Shown: positions 34,172-54,745 of the stretch, piece after piece
Layout of the letters: the number at the start of each line of letters is the position of its first letter
Numbering within the stretch: the stretch's first letter is position 1
Assembly: GCA_963995525.1 (NCBI GenBank)
Contig: OZ023205.1
Coordinates: 70,569,145-70,633,144, forward strand
Source of the DNA: Escarpia spicata
Taxonomy: Eukaryota; Annelida; Polychaeta; Sabellida; Siboglinidae
DNA length: 64,000 bases
Direction of reading: 5' to 3'
Notes under the pieces: model-generated
Told to the model about the DNA's origin: nothing
Seen by the model: only the letters and a program-made list of their open reading frames with translations
The model's database searches: none
Made by a program: the position numbers and the translations under genes

Positions 34172-34412
34172 AGCGTAAGGGCGCTGTAGCTGGGGTATCG
34201 GACGCTCAATGGAGATAATCCGGGTTCGAATCCTGTGCTGCCGTATCGAACCTTCGGAACGTTTTTACTCTACGTTGCGTCGCGTATTAATTGCATCATG
34301 GCTGAATGCTTCCCAGAGAAATCGAGATGGTTTTCAATTAAACAGGTCTGCCAATGGAAAAGACTGAAGCGTTCTGAGCAGGCCCAAGGACTGGAAACTG
34401 CTCTATGTAAGA
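34172..34412 (+). mobile_element. tRNA-derived SINE with L2-like tail
   Basis: Head GGCGCTGTAGCTGGGGTATC (box A-like) and GGGTTCGAATCCTG (box B) within 34,180-34,245, then a body of about 165 bases ending AAGCGTTCTGAGCAGGCCC and CTCTATGTAAG. It is part of the duplicated block and has a sister copy at 50,829. Confidence 0.75.
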
Positions 34413-35929
34413 ACTTAACATGTTTACTTTACATGAGTTACCTGTCGTTTAGGTTATAATAGTATGCATATAAAAGATATGTATACGTACACAACATAAG
34501 GTTTGAGTGCAAGTTAACGTACATGCATACACAGTGAGTGTCAATAGAACGTGCGTACATTATAGACGCAGTATGCACGCAACCTACGTCACGCCGTGTT
34601 TCATTATCGTTTGGCATAGCGATGCAGTGCACGACACTTCCAGAACATTTGGTGAGTTAGTCCGAAAACAGGTAAACATCTGCTTTATGCAGCACAGTAA
34701 GGTGGCGTAGCCCGATAACATCGGTTGTTTACGAATAGCAACAAGACAAACAGGAAGTGGCGCGGTGTTTTTACAACATACACTTAAGTCGAAGGCGATA
34801 ATAAAATATCGTGTTCTCTCTCTCTCTCTATCTTTCCTCTGGAAATTTACATGTGCGAAAAAATCTGGAGGTGTTTAGCGGCCGCGTACGGGGTGGGCTG
34901 CTAGTCACAAATAAGGTTTTGTTTCCGCCAACGCACGGCCACGTGATTAGTTAGTGTACCACGACTTGGCCGAGTGGCCGGGCGCACGAGTTACGACACA
35001 TCGAGTCAAAGGCCTTTCATTGCTACGGATGTGGAAATCATTTGCAAGAACGGGACGCGATCTAGCTGTATGAGCTAGGTGATGACTTGGAGGATTCGCA
35101 CATTTGTACTGAGGGGTATAGGAGTAAATTAATGAATAAAGCTACGAACGTCTACACTACACAGTTACGCTACGGTAAGTCTTATCTGCTTGACGCAATT
35201 GCGCAACTGGCAATCTGTCTCCGTGGGATTTTGAGTTAATACCCGTTCCAGGCTTATGGTATTGAACTTAAATAGAACGCCGTATTGCTAAATTAGTTTA
35301 TATGCAGTTGACACGATGCAAACAAAAACAACCCCGAAACGTACACATTTGTTTTATCCGACGAATATCTGCCTCTTTCGGCAATATTCCCAACATTTAA
35401 TTTTCCGTAAATACTTCACGGTAATTGTTGCTTTTTTACCAGGAGAAACACCCCTATTAGCGCAACTCGATACCCCACTTTCGTCATTTGACGAAAAAAA
35501 CATTCCAACGGATTTTAATAAATATTATACCAGTACTTAGAATAGGATGGACTGGCAGCCAGATGTATGGACACCGTGAATGTTTTGATCCTACAGGAGC
35601 CCATGCATTCTACTACGATCGACTACACTACGAATTTATGAAACATATACACTTTATAAACAAAGTTTTGGAACATACCAAATACTTAACCCTACAAGGT
35701 TTAACACACACATGTCAATAATTTTTGGGTACGCTTGACGTGTCAATCTCATGATCAATACCGAAACAAAACTGTTAATGCGTGCATGGACATTGTTTTA
35801 CTTTTATGATTACGGTCACGGTTGGGTTTGACAGTGATACATTATTAATTTTTTTTTCATTCACTTATTTTGGATAACTCTTTATTAATACTATTTTCAA
35901 TGTGAGTATGTATTCAATATGGTTATTCG

Positions 35930-36165
35930 ATTGACGAATTGTGCTTGATAGGGTAATATCATGACCATAAATAATAAAGTTAAATAGTTAACTAGCATTT
36001 GGAAAGTCGTTTGTATATACTATCAAGAGTAAAAGCCCTATAGTAGAACCTTGAGGGACCCCTGTTGTTATGGGTAACATACTTGATTGGACTCGGTCAT
36101 ATTCGACATACTAATAACGATTTGATAAATAACGTTTGAAGAGATTTAAGGCTACTCCACTTATA
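35930..36165 (-). mobile_element. Antisense reverse transcriptase fragment (I/jockey/Nimb-like)
   Basis: The minus strand reads NRY...YVEYDRVQSSMLPITTGVPQGSTIG and VYTNDFPNAS, the palm region just before the Asp-Asp box of a LINE, in a few frames. An identical copy at 42,215-42,455 results from the duplication. Confidence 0.65.
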
Positions 36166-36184
36166 ACAAAGCAACTATCTATGG

Positions 36185-36300
36185 TCTATACTAGAACACG
36201 TAGGGGCAAGTAATGCAGACAGAGAGGGAACAACTGGGATAGTACAGAAGTACAGACAGTTAGTGAGGATGCTAAAGAAGACAATGATTGAAGAGATCAT
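36185..36300 (+). mobile_element. CR1 ORF1 esterase fragment upstream of the methyltransferase start
   Basis: GASNADREGTTGIVQKYRQL and RMLKKTMIEEII correspond to the GTNN region of the CR1 esterase (compare 38,875-38,970). The fragment ends about 155 bases before the ATG at 36,457. It is repeated at 42,474-42,589. Confidence 0.75.
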
Positions 36301-36456
36301 TGCCCGTGCAACAAGTGTCTCGTCTGACCAGCTGCACAAATGTGACGCTCTATTCTCAGGCACAGTCGACTATCGGTCATCTTTGTGATAGAAGTTTAGC
36401 AGCTGTGTGCATTAATATTGTATTGGCAACACATGTTGCAGATATTATTGTGAAGC

Positions 36457-36589
36457 ATGGCGACGGAAAAAGAGGGCGACGTTGGCTATGATTATGCAAT
36501 GTACAGTGAAGACGGGTTATACGGAGAAAACACGGCTTCGCATCGGAAAGCTGTTGAGAGTACTTGGTCAACAATCAGGGATTTACTGA
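36457..36589 (+). pseudogene. Methyltransferase exon 1, duplicate copy
   Basis: ATG followed by 44 codons, MATEKEGDVGYDYAMYSEDG and on to STIRDLL, with donor GTAAGT in phase 1. It is identical in sequence to the exon at 42,746, but its partner exon 2 at 37,039 is frameshifted and no later exons follow before the next copy, so this gene copy is not functional as a whole. Confidence 0.75.
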
Positions 36590-37038
36590 GTAAGTCATTT
36601 TATCTTCTGCATGCATGTAAGATAGAGTCTTGGGTGTCTTTGCTCATGAGCCAATGAAATAGTTCGCGAGTATCCCAGGGATGATAATTTTTGTAGTGTC
36701 AATATTGCAGCAGGAAGTTGTAGCGGGAATGGCAACGGCTGAACATAAATTATTTCTACGTGTAGATTGTTGCAAATATTATAATGATCCTACATATATT
36801 TTGCTGTAATGTATAGTCATGTTGAATAACTTTCAAGTTATTATAATTCGTGCGCTCGCTGTGCCAAAGTAATGATCCGCTAGGGTGCGGCACTATGAAC
36901 ACGGTTTGAGGGCTAACTTTCTCCTTGCGAAGCAAATGTTTAGTAAACACATGACCATTTTTATTCATGTGATGAATGATACATACACTTAATACGCGCA
37001 TTTAGTTTACTTTCTTATGTGAATTATTCTTCAAACAG

Positions 37039-37130
37039 GTTCCAACCCGTTTACGCCTGGACGAGGTCCGTTTGTCATTTGTGACTACGGTATGGCATCA
37101 ACTCTATTAGCCTGATGAGAAACTGTATAG
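37039..37130 (+). pseudogene. Methyltransferase exon 2, 7-bp deletion in SAM motif
   Basis: Same acceptor and donor as the intact exon at 43,328, but seven bases are missing within the SAM-binding motif (TACGGT joined directly to ATGGCATC, losing the codons for Thr-Ala and part of the next). The length is 92 instead of 99 bases and the frame is destroyed. Confidence 0.82.
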
Positions 37131-37138
37131 GTAAGGAA

Positions 37139-37355
<217 letters not shown>

Positions 37356-38640
37356 GTTCCCCGCGTTGGTGGTCTCCCCAACTTACGATCCCAGCTCCTC
37401 TCCTACAAGCCGCCTACCCCCGGGCTGAAACGTCGCTGTTGATCAGACAACATATGATCCGCCTCCATCTAGTCTGCAAAGGCGAAGAGAGCGGTGAGGA
37501 TGCGATATCGCATAAAACATACAGCTCGTATGTCGTCGCTTTGCCGAGTTTTAGTTCCTCTGGAAATTTACATGTGCGAAAAAATCTGGAGGTGTTTAGC
37601 GGCCGCGTACGGGGTGGGCTGCTACTCGCAAATAAGGTTTTGTTTCCGCCAACGCACGGCCACGTGATTAGTTAGTGTACCACGACTTGGCCGAGTGGCC
37701 GGGCGCACGAGTTACGACACATCGAGTCAAAGGCCTTTCATTGCTACGAATGTGGAAATCATTTGCAAAAACGGGACGCAATTTAGCTGTATGAGCTAGG
37801 TGATGACTTGGAGGATTCGCACATTTGTACTGAGGGGTGTAGGAGTAAATGAATGAATAAAGCTACGAACGTCTACACTACACAGTTACGCTACGGTAAG
37901 TCTTATCTGCTTGACGCAATTGCGCAACTGGCAATCTGTCTCCGTGGGATTTTGAGTTAATACCCGTTCCAGGCTTATGGTATTGAACTTAAATAGAACG
38001 CCGTATTGCTAAATTAGTTTATATGCAGTTGACACGATGCAAACAAAAACAACCCCGAAACGTACACATTTGTTTTATGCGACGAATATCTGCCTCTTTC
38101 GGCAATATTCCCAACATTTTATTTTCCGTAAATACTTCACGGTAATTGTTGCCGTTTTACCAGGAGAAACACCCCTATTAGCGCAACTCGAGATACCCCA
38201 CTTTCGTCATTTGAAGAAAAAAAACATTCCAACGGATTTTAATAAATATTATACCAGTACTTATAATAGGATGGACTGGCAGCCAGATGTATGGACACTG
38301 TGAATGTTTTGATCCTACAGGAGCCCATGCATTCTACTACGATCGACTACACTACGAATTTATGAAACATATACACTTTATAAACAAAGTTTCGGAACAT
38401 ACCAAATACTTACCCGTACAAGGTTTAACACACACATGTCAATAATTTATGGGTACGCTTGACGTGTCAATCTCATGATCAATACCGAAACAAAACTGTC
38501 AATGCGTGCATGGACATTGTTTTAGTTTTATGATTACGGTCACGTTTGGGTTTTACAGTGATACATTATTAATTTCTTTTTCCATTCACTTATTTTGGAC
38601 AACTCTTTATTGATACTATTTTCAATGTGAGTATGTATTC

Positions 38641-39230
38641 AACAACCAGACAGATGCAAACCGAAGAAGGAGCTATTCTAAGGCAGTGATTGAGGGGGCA
38701 ATGAGGAAAGAGAGGGTGTTTATGGGTGACTCCATTATGAGAAAGACGGACAAGACACTGAGCGAGGGGAAGGACATCGTTGTTTGTTTACCGGGGGCTA
38801 GGATTGAACATGTAACTGACAGGGTAGAGAAGGTATTGGGACATGGCAAGGGGGGGTCTTTACTGGTACATGTAGGAACAAATAATGCAGACAGGGAGGG
38901 AACAACTGCGATAGTACAGAAGTATAGACAGTTAGTGAGGAAGCTAAAGAAGACGAGAGTCGAACAGGTTATTTTGTCAGGAATTTTGCCAGTAATAGGA
39001 GGAAGGGGGGCAACGTATAGAAAATGCAAGAGGATGGCGATCAATGCACTAGCTGAGCAGATGTGTGAAGAAGAGGGGATGGGATTCACAGATTTATGGG
39101 GATACTTTGTTGGAAGGGAAGATATGTACATGAGAGATGGCCTCCATCTTAGTGGAAAGGGGCCAGCAGTTTTCTCAGATAATCTGCTGCAATCTGTTGA
39201 CAGTGGGACAGGTTACCTCTATTTAAACTA
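38641..39230 (+). pseudogene. CR1 ORF1, SGNH esterase part
   Basis: Open without stops to 39,231, but lacking the N-terminal zinc finger because the element is truncated. The esterase shows VFMGDSIMRKTDKT with the GDS nucleophile box, LVHVGTNNADREG with the oxyanion Asn, and RDGLHLSGK with the catalytic Asp-x-x-His, so all catalytic blocks are intact. About 194 residues remain. The reading frame ends ahead of ORF2. Confidence 0.88.
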
Positions 39231-39299
39231 GATTCGCAGGGGGGACTCACAGAAAAGCCTGAAAATGGAGGCATAGATAAAGACAGCACAAATAAATCA

Positions 39300-42109
39300 A
39301 CAAATAACAGTCTGGAAAACTCTTCTGAAGCTGGATATAAATGTGTTTGTTTAAATGCAAGGAGTATAGTAAACAAAATAAATGAACTAAACATTATGGT
39401 AGAAGATATTGACCCTCATATAATAGGTATAACCGAATCCTGGACCACCACCGATATATCAGATGCTGAATTGGGACTGACAGGATATGTAATGTTTAGA
39501 AAAGATAGAATAGGAAGAAAGGGAGGTGGAGTTATTTTATATATTAAAGAATCTATTCAGGCTTATGAAATAAAATTAGAAAGAGAAGCAGATAGCGAAG
39601 AAGCTGTTTGGTGTAACATAGTTACAGGAAACTCAACGTTAACAGTTGGGTTAGTTTATCGAAGTCCAAACATAAGCATAGAAGAGAATGAAAAAATACA
39701 AAACGCTATAAGGGAAGTAAACAAACGGGACTGTATTATTATGGGGGATTTTAACCATGGGCATATACAATGAAAATCTCTACAGAGTATGGGGAGAGAG
39801 GACCACAAGTTTTTAGTTTTAGTTCAAGATACATTCCTTTCTCAACATGTGCTAGAACCAACCAGGGGTGAGAATGTGTTAGACATAGTTTTGTCCTCAC
39901 AGAATGAATTAGTTGACAATGTCAAGATATGTGAGCCACTGGGGAGTAGCGATCACAACCAGATACATTTTACCATCAAAGTAAAATCAGAAAGGAATAG
40001 CAAAAAGCAGTATAGGAGAAATTTCCACAAAGGAAGGTATAAGGACATAAAGAAATATTTAGCAAAGATAGACTGGAATAAGACACTGAAAAATAAGACG
40101 GCAACATAATGCTGGAATATATTAAAGAGTGAAATTAAGTGCATAATCGATAAATTTGTACCCTTCAAAAAACAAGGAAAACGGTCCAAAAAGAAACACT
40201 TATCGAAAGAAGCCATTAGAAAAATTTAGTATAAACAAATGATGTGGAAGTCATATAGATGTACTGGAAATGATGAAGACTACAACAGTTATAAAGAAGC
40301 ACTTAATCAAGCTACAGCTGAAATTAGAAATTCAAAGAGAAGCTATGAACAACAATTAGCTAGTAATATAAAACATGACAGCAAGAGTTTTTATGCGTAT
40401 GTTCGAAGCAAACATAAAGTTCAAGATATGGTCGGTCCTCTAGAAGATAGTGCTGGAAATATAATATCAGAGGGATTCATAATGGCAGAAGACCTGAATG
40501 AGTACTTTAGTTCAGTGTTTACCAGGGAAGATATTAGTTCACTGCCAATACCAGAGGCTAAGTTCAAGGGGGCAGATTCAGACTATTTAGGACAATTAAT
40601 TGTAACCCCGGAAATGGTAGCTAAGAAAATAAGGGCTCTGAAGGATAATAAATCACCTTGAGTGGATGGTATTCCACCCAAACTACTATTGGAAATTGTA
40701 GAACAAATTAGCATACCACTTGCAACAATTTTCAACTTGTCATTAGAAGAGGGAGTGGTTCCTTTAGAATGGAAAGAAGCAAACATTATACCGTTATTCA
40801 AAAAAGGCTCGAGAAACAAGTCAGAGAACTATAGACCAGTGAGTTTAACATCAGTGATTTGTAAATTATTAGAAAGACTAATTAAAGATCACATGGTGGA
40901 TTTTCTTGTTAAACAAAACTTGAAAAACCCATCTCAACATGGTTTTTTTAAAGCGAGGTCATGCTTAACAAATATGTTATGTTTTTTGGAAGACATCACT
41001 AAGTGGGTAGATGAGGGATCACCAGTAGATATCGTCTACTTAGATTTTCAAAAAGCTTTTGACAAAGTACCACATCAAAGATTACTGCTTAAAATAAAGG
41101 CACATGGCATAGGAAATGGTATAATAAACTGGATAGAACAATGGCTGATTGACAGAAGACAACGTGTAGTAGTTGATGGGGAGGCTTCAAACTGGAAATC
41201 GGTATTGAGTGGGGTACCACAGGGATCAGTATTAGGTCCTATATTATTCTTAATATACATCAACGATTTGGATGATGAAATAAGAAGCAAGGTGTTGAAA
41301 TTTGCGGATGATACAAAAGTGTTTAGAACGATTAAAAGTGATGGAGATAGACAGCATTTACAAGATGATCTTGACAGGTTGATCAAATGGTCTGAAAAGT
41401 GGCAAATGATGTTCAATTTTGGGAAATGTAAATGCCTCCACATAGGACATGGGAACGAAGAAGTAGAATATACAATGGGGGGTACTGTACTAAGTACTAC
41501 TGTAAAAGAAAAGGACTTAGGGTTAACCGTTAGTGCTGATATGAAGATTTCAGAGCAGTGCGGAATTGCAGCTTCAAAGGGAAATCAAATCCTTGGATTA
41601 ATTAGGCGAAACATAACGTATAAGGAAAAAGAGCTAATAATACCGCTGTACAAAACAATAGTTAGGCCTCATTTAGATTATTGTATTCAAGCGTGGAGGC
41701 CATATCGCAGGAAGGACATAGATATGCTAGAAAGAGTGCAGAGGAGAGCAAATAAAATGATACCAAATCTGAGGGATCTTAGTTACGAAATACGCCTAAA
41801 AAATGCGGTTTAACAACACTAGAGACCAGGAGATTGAGAGGAGATCAGATAGAAGTGTTTAAAATATTGAAGGGTTATGAAAATATTGATAGAAATATGT
41901 TTTTCTTAGTTAAGAAAGATAGAAGGACTAGAGGACATGAACTTGCATTAGCAAAGGAGCAGAGTAGATTGGATATAAGAAAGTTTTCATTTTCACAAAG
42001 GACTGTAAATGAATGGAACATATTACCTGCTGATTGTGTGGGTGCTAGTAGCGTGAATATGTTTAAAAATAAAATCGACACATGCCTCAGACGGGCGGGA
42101 TACACATAG
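39300..42109 (+). pseudogene. CR1 ORF2: endonuclease and reverse transcriptase
   Basis: Endonuclease from about 39,340 (VNKINELN, IIGITESW, GGGVILYIKES, VGLVYRSPN, CIIMGDFNHGH), interrupted by a TGA at 39,771 in place of Trp, then SSDHNQIHFTIKV near 39,955. A TAA at 40,107 and a TAG near 40,229 follow. Polymerase: a linker to 40,661, a TGA at 40,660 in place of Gly, then a 383-residue open frame (40,662-41,813) with KSENYRPVSLTS, YLDFQKAFDKVPHQ, LSGVPQGSVLGP and the intact LKFADDTKVF. A one-base shift at about 41,810 separates the last 91 residues (41,834-42,109). Five lesions in about 2.8 kb mean it is young but dead. Confidence 0.9.
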
Positions 42110-42745
42110 ATAAAAGGGTCGGACTCTCGATAAGCCAAGGGCTTCCTTGTCCACCTGCTACCTAGAGTTAATTCTCTGGGTGGCAATCTTGTTAAATCTT
42201 GTTAAATATGGTTATTCGATTGACGAATTGTGCTTGATAGGGTAATATCTTTAGCATAAATAATAAAGTTAAATAGTCAACTAGCATTTGGAAAGTCGTT
42301 TGTATATACTATCAAGAGTAAAAGCCCTATAGTAGAACCTTGAGGGACCCCTATTGTTATGGGTAACATACTTGATTGGTCTCGGTCATATTCGACATAC
42401 TAATAACGATTTGATAAATAACGTTTGAAGAGATTTAAGGCTACTCCACTTATAACAAAGCAACTATCTATGGTCTATACTAGAACACGTAGGGGCAAGT
42501 AATGCAGACAGAGAGGGAACAACTGGGATAGTACAGAAGTACAGACAGTTAGTGAGGATGCTAAAGAAGACAATGATTGAAGAGATCATTGCCCGTGCAA
42601 CAAGTGTCTCGTCTGACCAGCTGCACAAATGTGACGCTCTATTCTCAGGCACAGTCGACTATCGGTCATCTTTGTGATAGAAGTTTAGCAGCTGTGTGCA
42701 TTAATATTGTATTGGCAACACATGTTGCAGATATTATTGTGAAGC

Positions 42746-50193
<7,448 letters not shown>

Positions 50194-50675
50194 GATTACA
50201 CGTGCACGGAATCGGCATGCCGGTGCGGTATCCGGCAACATTATGAAAATAATTGAAATTAATGGAAGTAGTTTCATATGTACATAAGTGGTAGGTTGGT
50301 TTTCTTACACGGATGTTCATACACATACGCGGATGCGCAAAATTCAATTGCTCCATGTCGCGATTTAAAATCGTATCCGCACAGGAATCGTGTAGGAATT
50401 TCCCCCTAGTGACGTCACTACAGAGGTATTCCCATTCCGTGTGCCGTTTCTATACATATGGAATCCTAGCTTAAGGCGAACGACAATTAACGCGGCCCCA
50501 AATTGTTGTACGGTATCATATATAGCTAATCAGCTAGTAATTGGTCATTTTATGTAATAATTCGAAGTCACACTTAAGTTAGGTTCGTTTAATCCACATT
50601 GTTTTATGAGTTCTGTGCTATCAGGTCCTCGACTAAACGCGCTAACAATCCGGCACCAGCCCCGCTGTGAGGTAT
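50194..50675. other. 3' flank of the methyltransferase gene
   Basis: Probable 3' untranslated and intergenic sequence. No clear AATAAA near the stop; several short inverted GCGGAT/ATCCGC elements near 50,330-50,390 could be a small foldback element. Confidence 0.3.
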
Positions 50676-50828
50676 ACAACCACTATTTGTGTGATGCAAT
50701 AAGTTTCACGGAAACAGTGACATAAGCGAGGATATAGTATGTGATAATTCGATCAAACGAGACAGACTTTCATTGTTGTGTATTGTTAAGGGATATGTAC
50801 ATATTCACATTTACACACTTGTAGTGCA

Positions 50829-51070
50829 GCGTAAGGGCGCTGTAGCTGGGGTATCGGACGCTCAATGGAGATAACCCGGGTTCGAATCCTGTGCTGCCGT
50901 ATCGAACGTTCGGAACGTTTTTTTACTCTACGTTGCTTCGCGTATTAATTGCATCATGGCTGAATGCTTCCCAGAGAAATCGAGATGGTTTTCAATTGAA
51001 CAGGTCTGCCAATGGTAAAGAGTGAAGCGTTCTGAGCAGGCTCAAGGACTGGAAACTGCTCTATGTAAGA
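50829..51070 (+). mobile_element. tRNA-derived SINE (sister of 34,172)
   Basis: Same head (GGCGCTGTAGCTGGGGTATC, then CCGGGTTCGAATCCTGTGCT) and tail as the copy at 34,172, inside the matching duplicated segment. Confidence 0.75.
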
Positions 51071-51739
51071 AAATTTTTACATTACATACGTTACCCGTGG
51101 TTTAGGTTCTAATATTATGCACATAAAATATATGTATACGTACACAACGTCAGATTTGACTGCAAGTTAACGTACATGCATACACAGTGCGTGTCAATAG
51201 AACGTGCTTACATTGTAGACGCAGCTTGCACGCAACCTACGTCACGCTGTGTTTCATTAGCGTTTGGCATAGCGATGCAGTGCACGACACGTCCAGAACA
51301 TTTGGTGAGTTAGTAAAAAAAACAGGTAAACACCTGCTTTATGCAGCACAGTAAGGTGGCGTAGCCCGATAACGTCGATGATTGGGAGCGACGTATCTCG
51401 AGCTTGGTTGTTTACGAATAGCAACCAGACAAACAGGAAGCGGCGCGGTTTTTTTACAACATACACTTAAGTCGAAGGCGATACTAAAATATCGTGTTCT
51501 GTGAATTCGTTGTGTTCGGTGAGTCCTGTTTTATTCCGTTCGTATGGTGTTCGGAGCGTTGTGCGTCATTGCAATGAGCTGACATGGTCAAAGTGGTTCA
51601 ATTTTTGAGTGAAATTCGGTGTTGCTATACTCGCCTTTTGACGATAGATAAAGAATCGGCAGCATTGCAGTAGGATGTAATATCTAATTAGTACGACCCC
51701 GAAACTAATCGCTACGGAAACTACTGCCCCCTTGTCAGC

Positions 51740-51754
51740 GCTTTCTCTCTATCG

Positions 51755-51804
<50 letters not shown>

Positions 51805-53355
51805 TTCTCATTCTCTCTCTCCCTCCATCAAATATTGGGGACTAAGCCCCCCAAGCCCCCCCCCCCCCCGATTCCGGCTCGTTAGTGTTAAGAAAATATA
51901 TACTCGTATGTTTTAATATGACCGTGAACTAATACTACATATCTTTCTGATTTAACGCAAGTGTATTTTCAATGTTAATCGATATGTCAATCAGCAACGT
52001 TGCTGCACATGTTGTGATGTGTTATTGTATTACTACTGCTATCAGGAATACCATTGCATATTATTGTGCTACAATAATCGAGAGCGACCGTTACGAGCAA
52101 TACGTGAAACCCGGTGCAACCGGAAATAAAGTCTTATCTCAACATTTCATGTTCCGGCGTTGGTGGTCTCCCCACCTTACGATCGTAACTCCTCTCCTAC
52201 AAGCGGCCTATCCCCGGGCTGAAACATCGCTGTTAAGCACACGAAAGACGATCCTCCTCCATCTAGTCCGCAAAGGCGAAGAGAGCAGTGAGGATGCAAG
52301 AAACATACAGCTCGTATGTCGTCGCTTTGCCGAGTTTTATTACCTCTGGCAATTTACATTTACGAAAAATCCGGAGGTGTTTAGCGGCCGCCTACGGGGT
52401 GGGCTGCTACTCACGAATAAGGTTTTGTTTCCGCCAAAGCATGGCCACGTGAATAATCAGTGTACCACGACTTGGGTGAGTGTCCGGAGTTACGAAACGT
52501 CGAGTCAAAGGCCATTCATTGCTACGAATGTGGAAATCATTTGCAAAAACGTACGGGATCGGGCGCGATCTAGCTGTCTAGGTGGTGACTTGGAGAATTC
52601 GCACACTTGTACTCTGGGGCATAGAAGTAAATGAATGAATAAGTCTACAACCGTCTAGACTACACATCTACGCTACGGTAAGTCTTATCTGATTCACGCA
52701 GTTGCGCAACTGGCAATCTGTTTCCGTGGGATTTTGAGCTAATACCCCCATCAGGCTCATGGTATTGAACTTAAATAGAACGCCGTACTGTTTAATTATT
52801 TTATATGCAGCTGACACGATGCAAACAAAGACAACCCCGAAACTTACATAGTTTTTTCATGCAACAAATATCTGCCTCTGTCGGCCATATTCCCAAAATT
52901 AACAAAATGTTATCTTCTATAAATACTTCATGGGTAATTGTTGCTTTTTTTTAAAGAGAAACATCCCTATTGGCGCCACTCGACACCCACCTTTCATCAT
53001 TTGAAAAACAATCCAAAGGATTTTACTCAATAGATATTCTACCAGTAACTTATAATAGGATGGACTGGCAACCAGATTTATGGACACCGTGAATATTTTG
53101 ATCGTTCAGGAGCCTATGCATTCTACTATGATCGACTACACTACGAATTTATGAAACATATACACTTTATAAACAAACTTTCGGAGCACACCAAATACTT
53201 AACCCTACAATATTTAACACACACACATGTAAATAATTGATTGGTACACTTGATATGTCAATCTCATGATCGATACCGAAACAAAACTGCCAATGCGTTC
53301 ATGAACATTATTATTATTTTATGATGACAGTAACGTTTGGGTTTTATAGTGATAC
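51740..53355. repeat. Diverged third copy of blocks C and B
   Basis: A short CT microsatellite (51,745-51,830), then block C text at 51,830-51,890 and 52,112-52,340, then block B to about 53,355. An unrelated segment of about 220 bases separates the two parts of block C. Many substitutions and small indels compared with the 34.8 and 37.6 kb copies. No coding signature recognised. Confidence 0.82.
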
Positions 53356-53359
53356 ACAT

Positions 53360-53865
53360 CTATCTTTAAACACATCTCATAAATCCACCCATCTGGCGAC
53401 TATATAATGTATCATATTTTACAATGCTACACGTCTATCTTGGAAGACATCTCATACAACTACCCATGTTACGTGTAATATATCAAATGTTGTCATAAGA
53501 AATGTACTCCAACAACTAGTCCACCTTGCCTATGGGCAGTCCGTCTTGTTGTATCTTATTGTGCAGGTTAAACAGTAAATAACCGACGACGTAATACGTC
53601 AATATTGACTATGAGGAATGCCATTCACGGAGCAGGCCGTAGGTTATCTGCCGTACCGAACGTTGGCCGGTGACCAACTCAACACGTTCACCCAGCATCG
53701 AAACGACAAGGACAGATCATTATTTCATTTTCCACAGGCGACACTGCTAACGTTTTTACTGCTGTACATTAACATACCATTTGGCTTTATTCACATTGGG
53801 ACAAATCATAGTTTCCGTTTTTTCAGAAAATTAACGAGGTAGATGAGTCTCGTCTTATATCAACA
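53360..53865. other. Intergenic, nothing recognised
   Basis: A 74-codon open frame at 53,618 (MPFTEQAVGYLPY) has no family I recognise and no supporting splice sites. Confidence 0.2.
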
Positions 53866-53867
53866 TA

Positions 53868-54745
53868 TGTTTGATGAAGGAGGTGTGTAAGTTGACGGAT
53901 ATAGTGAAGGAGATGTAGGTGAGACTCAACATGGAAATAGATGGAACAGAGAGGGATGACACGGAGAGAGTTGAGCGTACTACGACACAGAAGGAGCAGA
54001 GTTGTGACACGGAGACTGAAGAAAGGAGACTGAGAGGAGGGAAGCAAACAGGTGTAAAAGTACAAGAAAATGAAAAGAAGACAGAGGGACGAAGGAAAAT
54101 GTTCTCCATAGGAAAATAGAACGGGTCAGTGGGGATAGATCAACAGGTCGTCAGACTGTAGAGAAAGAGACGAGACGGGAGAGTGATGCAGGTGATGAAG
54201 AGGTAGATACCACCGAGGCAGTTGGGAAGACTGTGAAACAGAAGACTGAGAAGACGACAAATGGAAGAAGGCAGAGTGTTCAGCAAAAGACAGAATACGT
54301 TACAGGCGTGAAGTTGACAGGGGAGAATGTGACCGTACAGAAGGAGGTAGGAGGGAAAAGGGACGGAAGAGGATAAAATAAAAAGTGATGGGAGGAAAGT
54401 TGAAAGGACGAAAGGAAGTGAGAGAAATGTGTTAGAAGAGAAGATGACAGGAGGAAAGGGGACAAGAGAAAAATGGCAGGAAAGAATGGATCGGAAGAGA
54501 ATGCGACAGGAGTGAAGAGGGCAGGGGGAAAAGACAACAATCAAACATATGCAAATCGTAGAAGGAGCTACCCTGAGGGAATGCGAAAAGAGAGGGTGTT
54601 TATGGGCGAATCTATTCAGGGAAACACAGATAAGACACTAAGCGAGAGGAAGGACGTCGTTGTGTGTCTATACCGGGGGCTAGGATAGAGCATGTGACTG
54701 AAAGGGTAGATAAGGTATTGGGGCATGGAAGGAAGGAAATGTTTA
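53868..54745 (+). mobile_element. CR1 ORF1 fragment
   Basis: Matches the ORF1 linker and esterase start: TERDDTERVERTTTQKEQS, EERRLRGGK near 54,020, then NNQTYANRRRSYPE at 54,535 and VFMGESIQGNTDKT (GES in place of GDS), ending after a shift with GARIEHVTERVDKVLGHG near 54,730. It is followed by foreign sequence. Confidence 0.82.

Larger units (their letters stand above)
38641..42207 (+). mobile_element. CR1 retrotransposon, 5'-truncated within ORF1
   Basis: Bounded exactly by comparison with the empty site at 35,905-35,930: GTATTCAA|[element]|ATATGGTTATTCG. The 5' end lies within ORF1 (NNQTDANRRRSY) and the 3' end is AATCTTGTTAAATCTTGTTAAAT. No obvious target-site duplication apart from one or two A. 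Contains the esterase, endonuclease and polymerase domains with few stops, so it is the best-preserved CR1 in the window. Confidence 0.93.

Noticed and set aside
34180..34245. A functional tRNA gene (box A and box B present).
   Set aside because: No proper cloverleaf or anticodon arm could be formed by eye, and the segment is followed by the same body in several copies, which makes it a SINE head.
51972..52634. A 220-codon open frame in the block C/B region.
   Set aside because: The corresponding frames in the other copies of the block are shorter or shifted, and no domain is recognisable, so there is no sign of coding selection.
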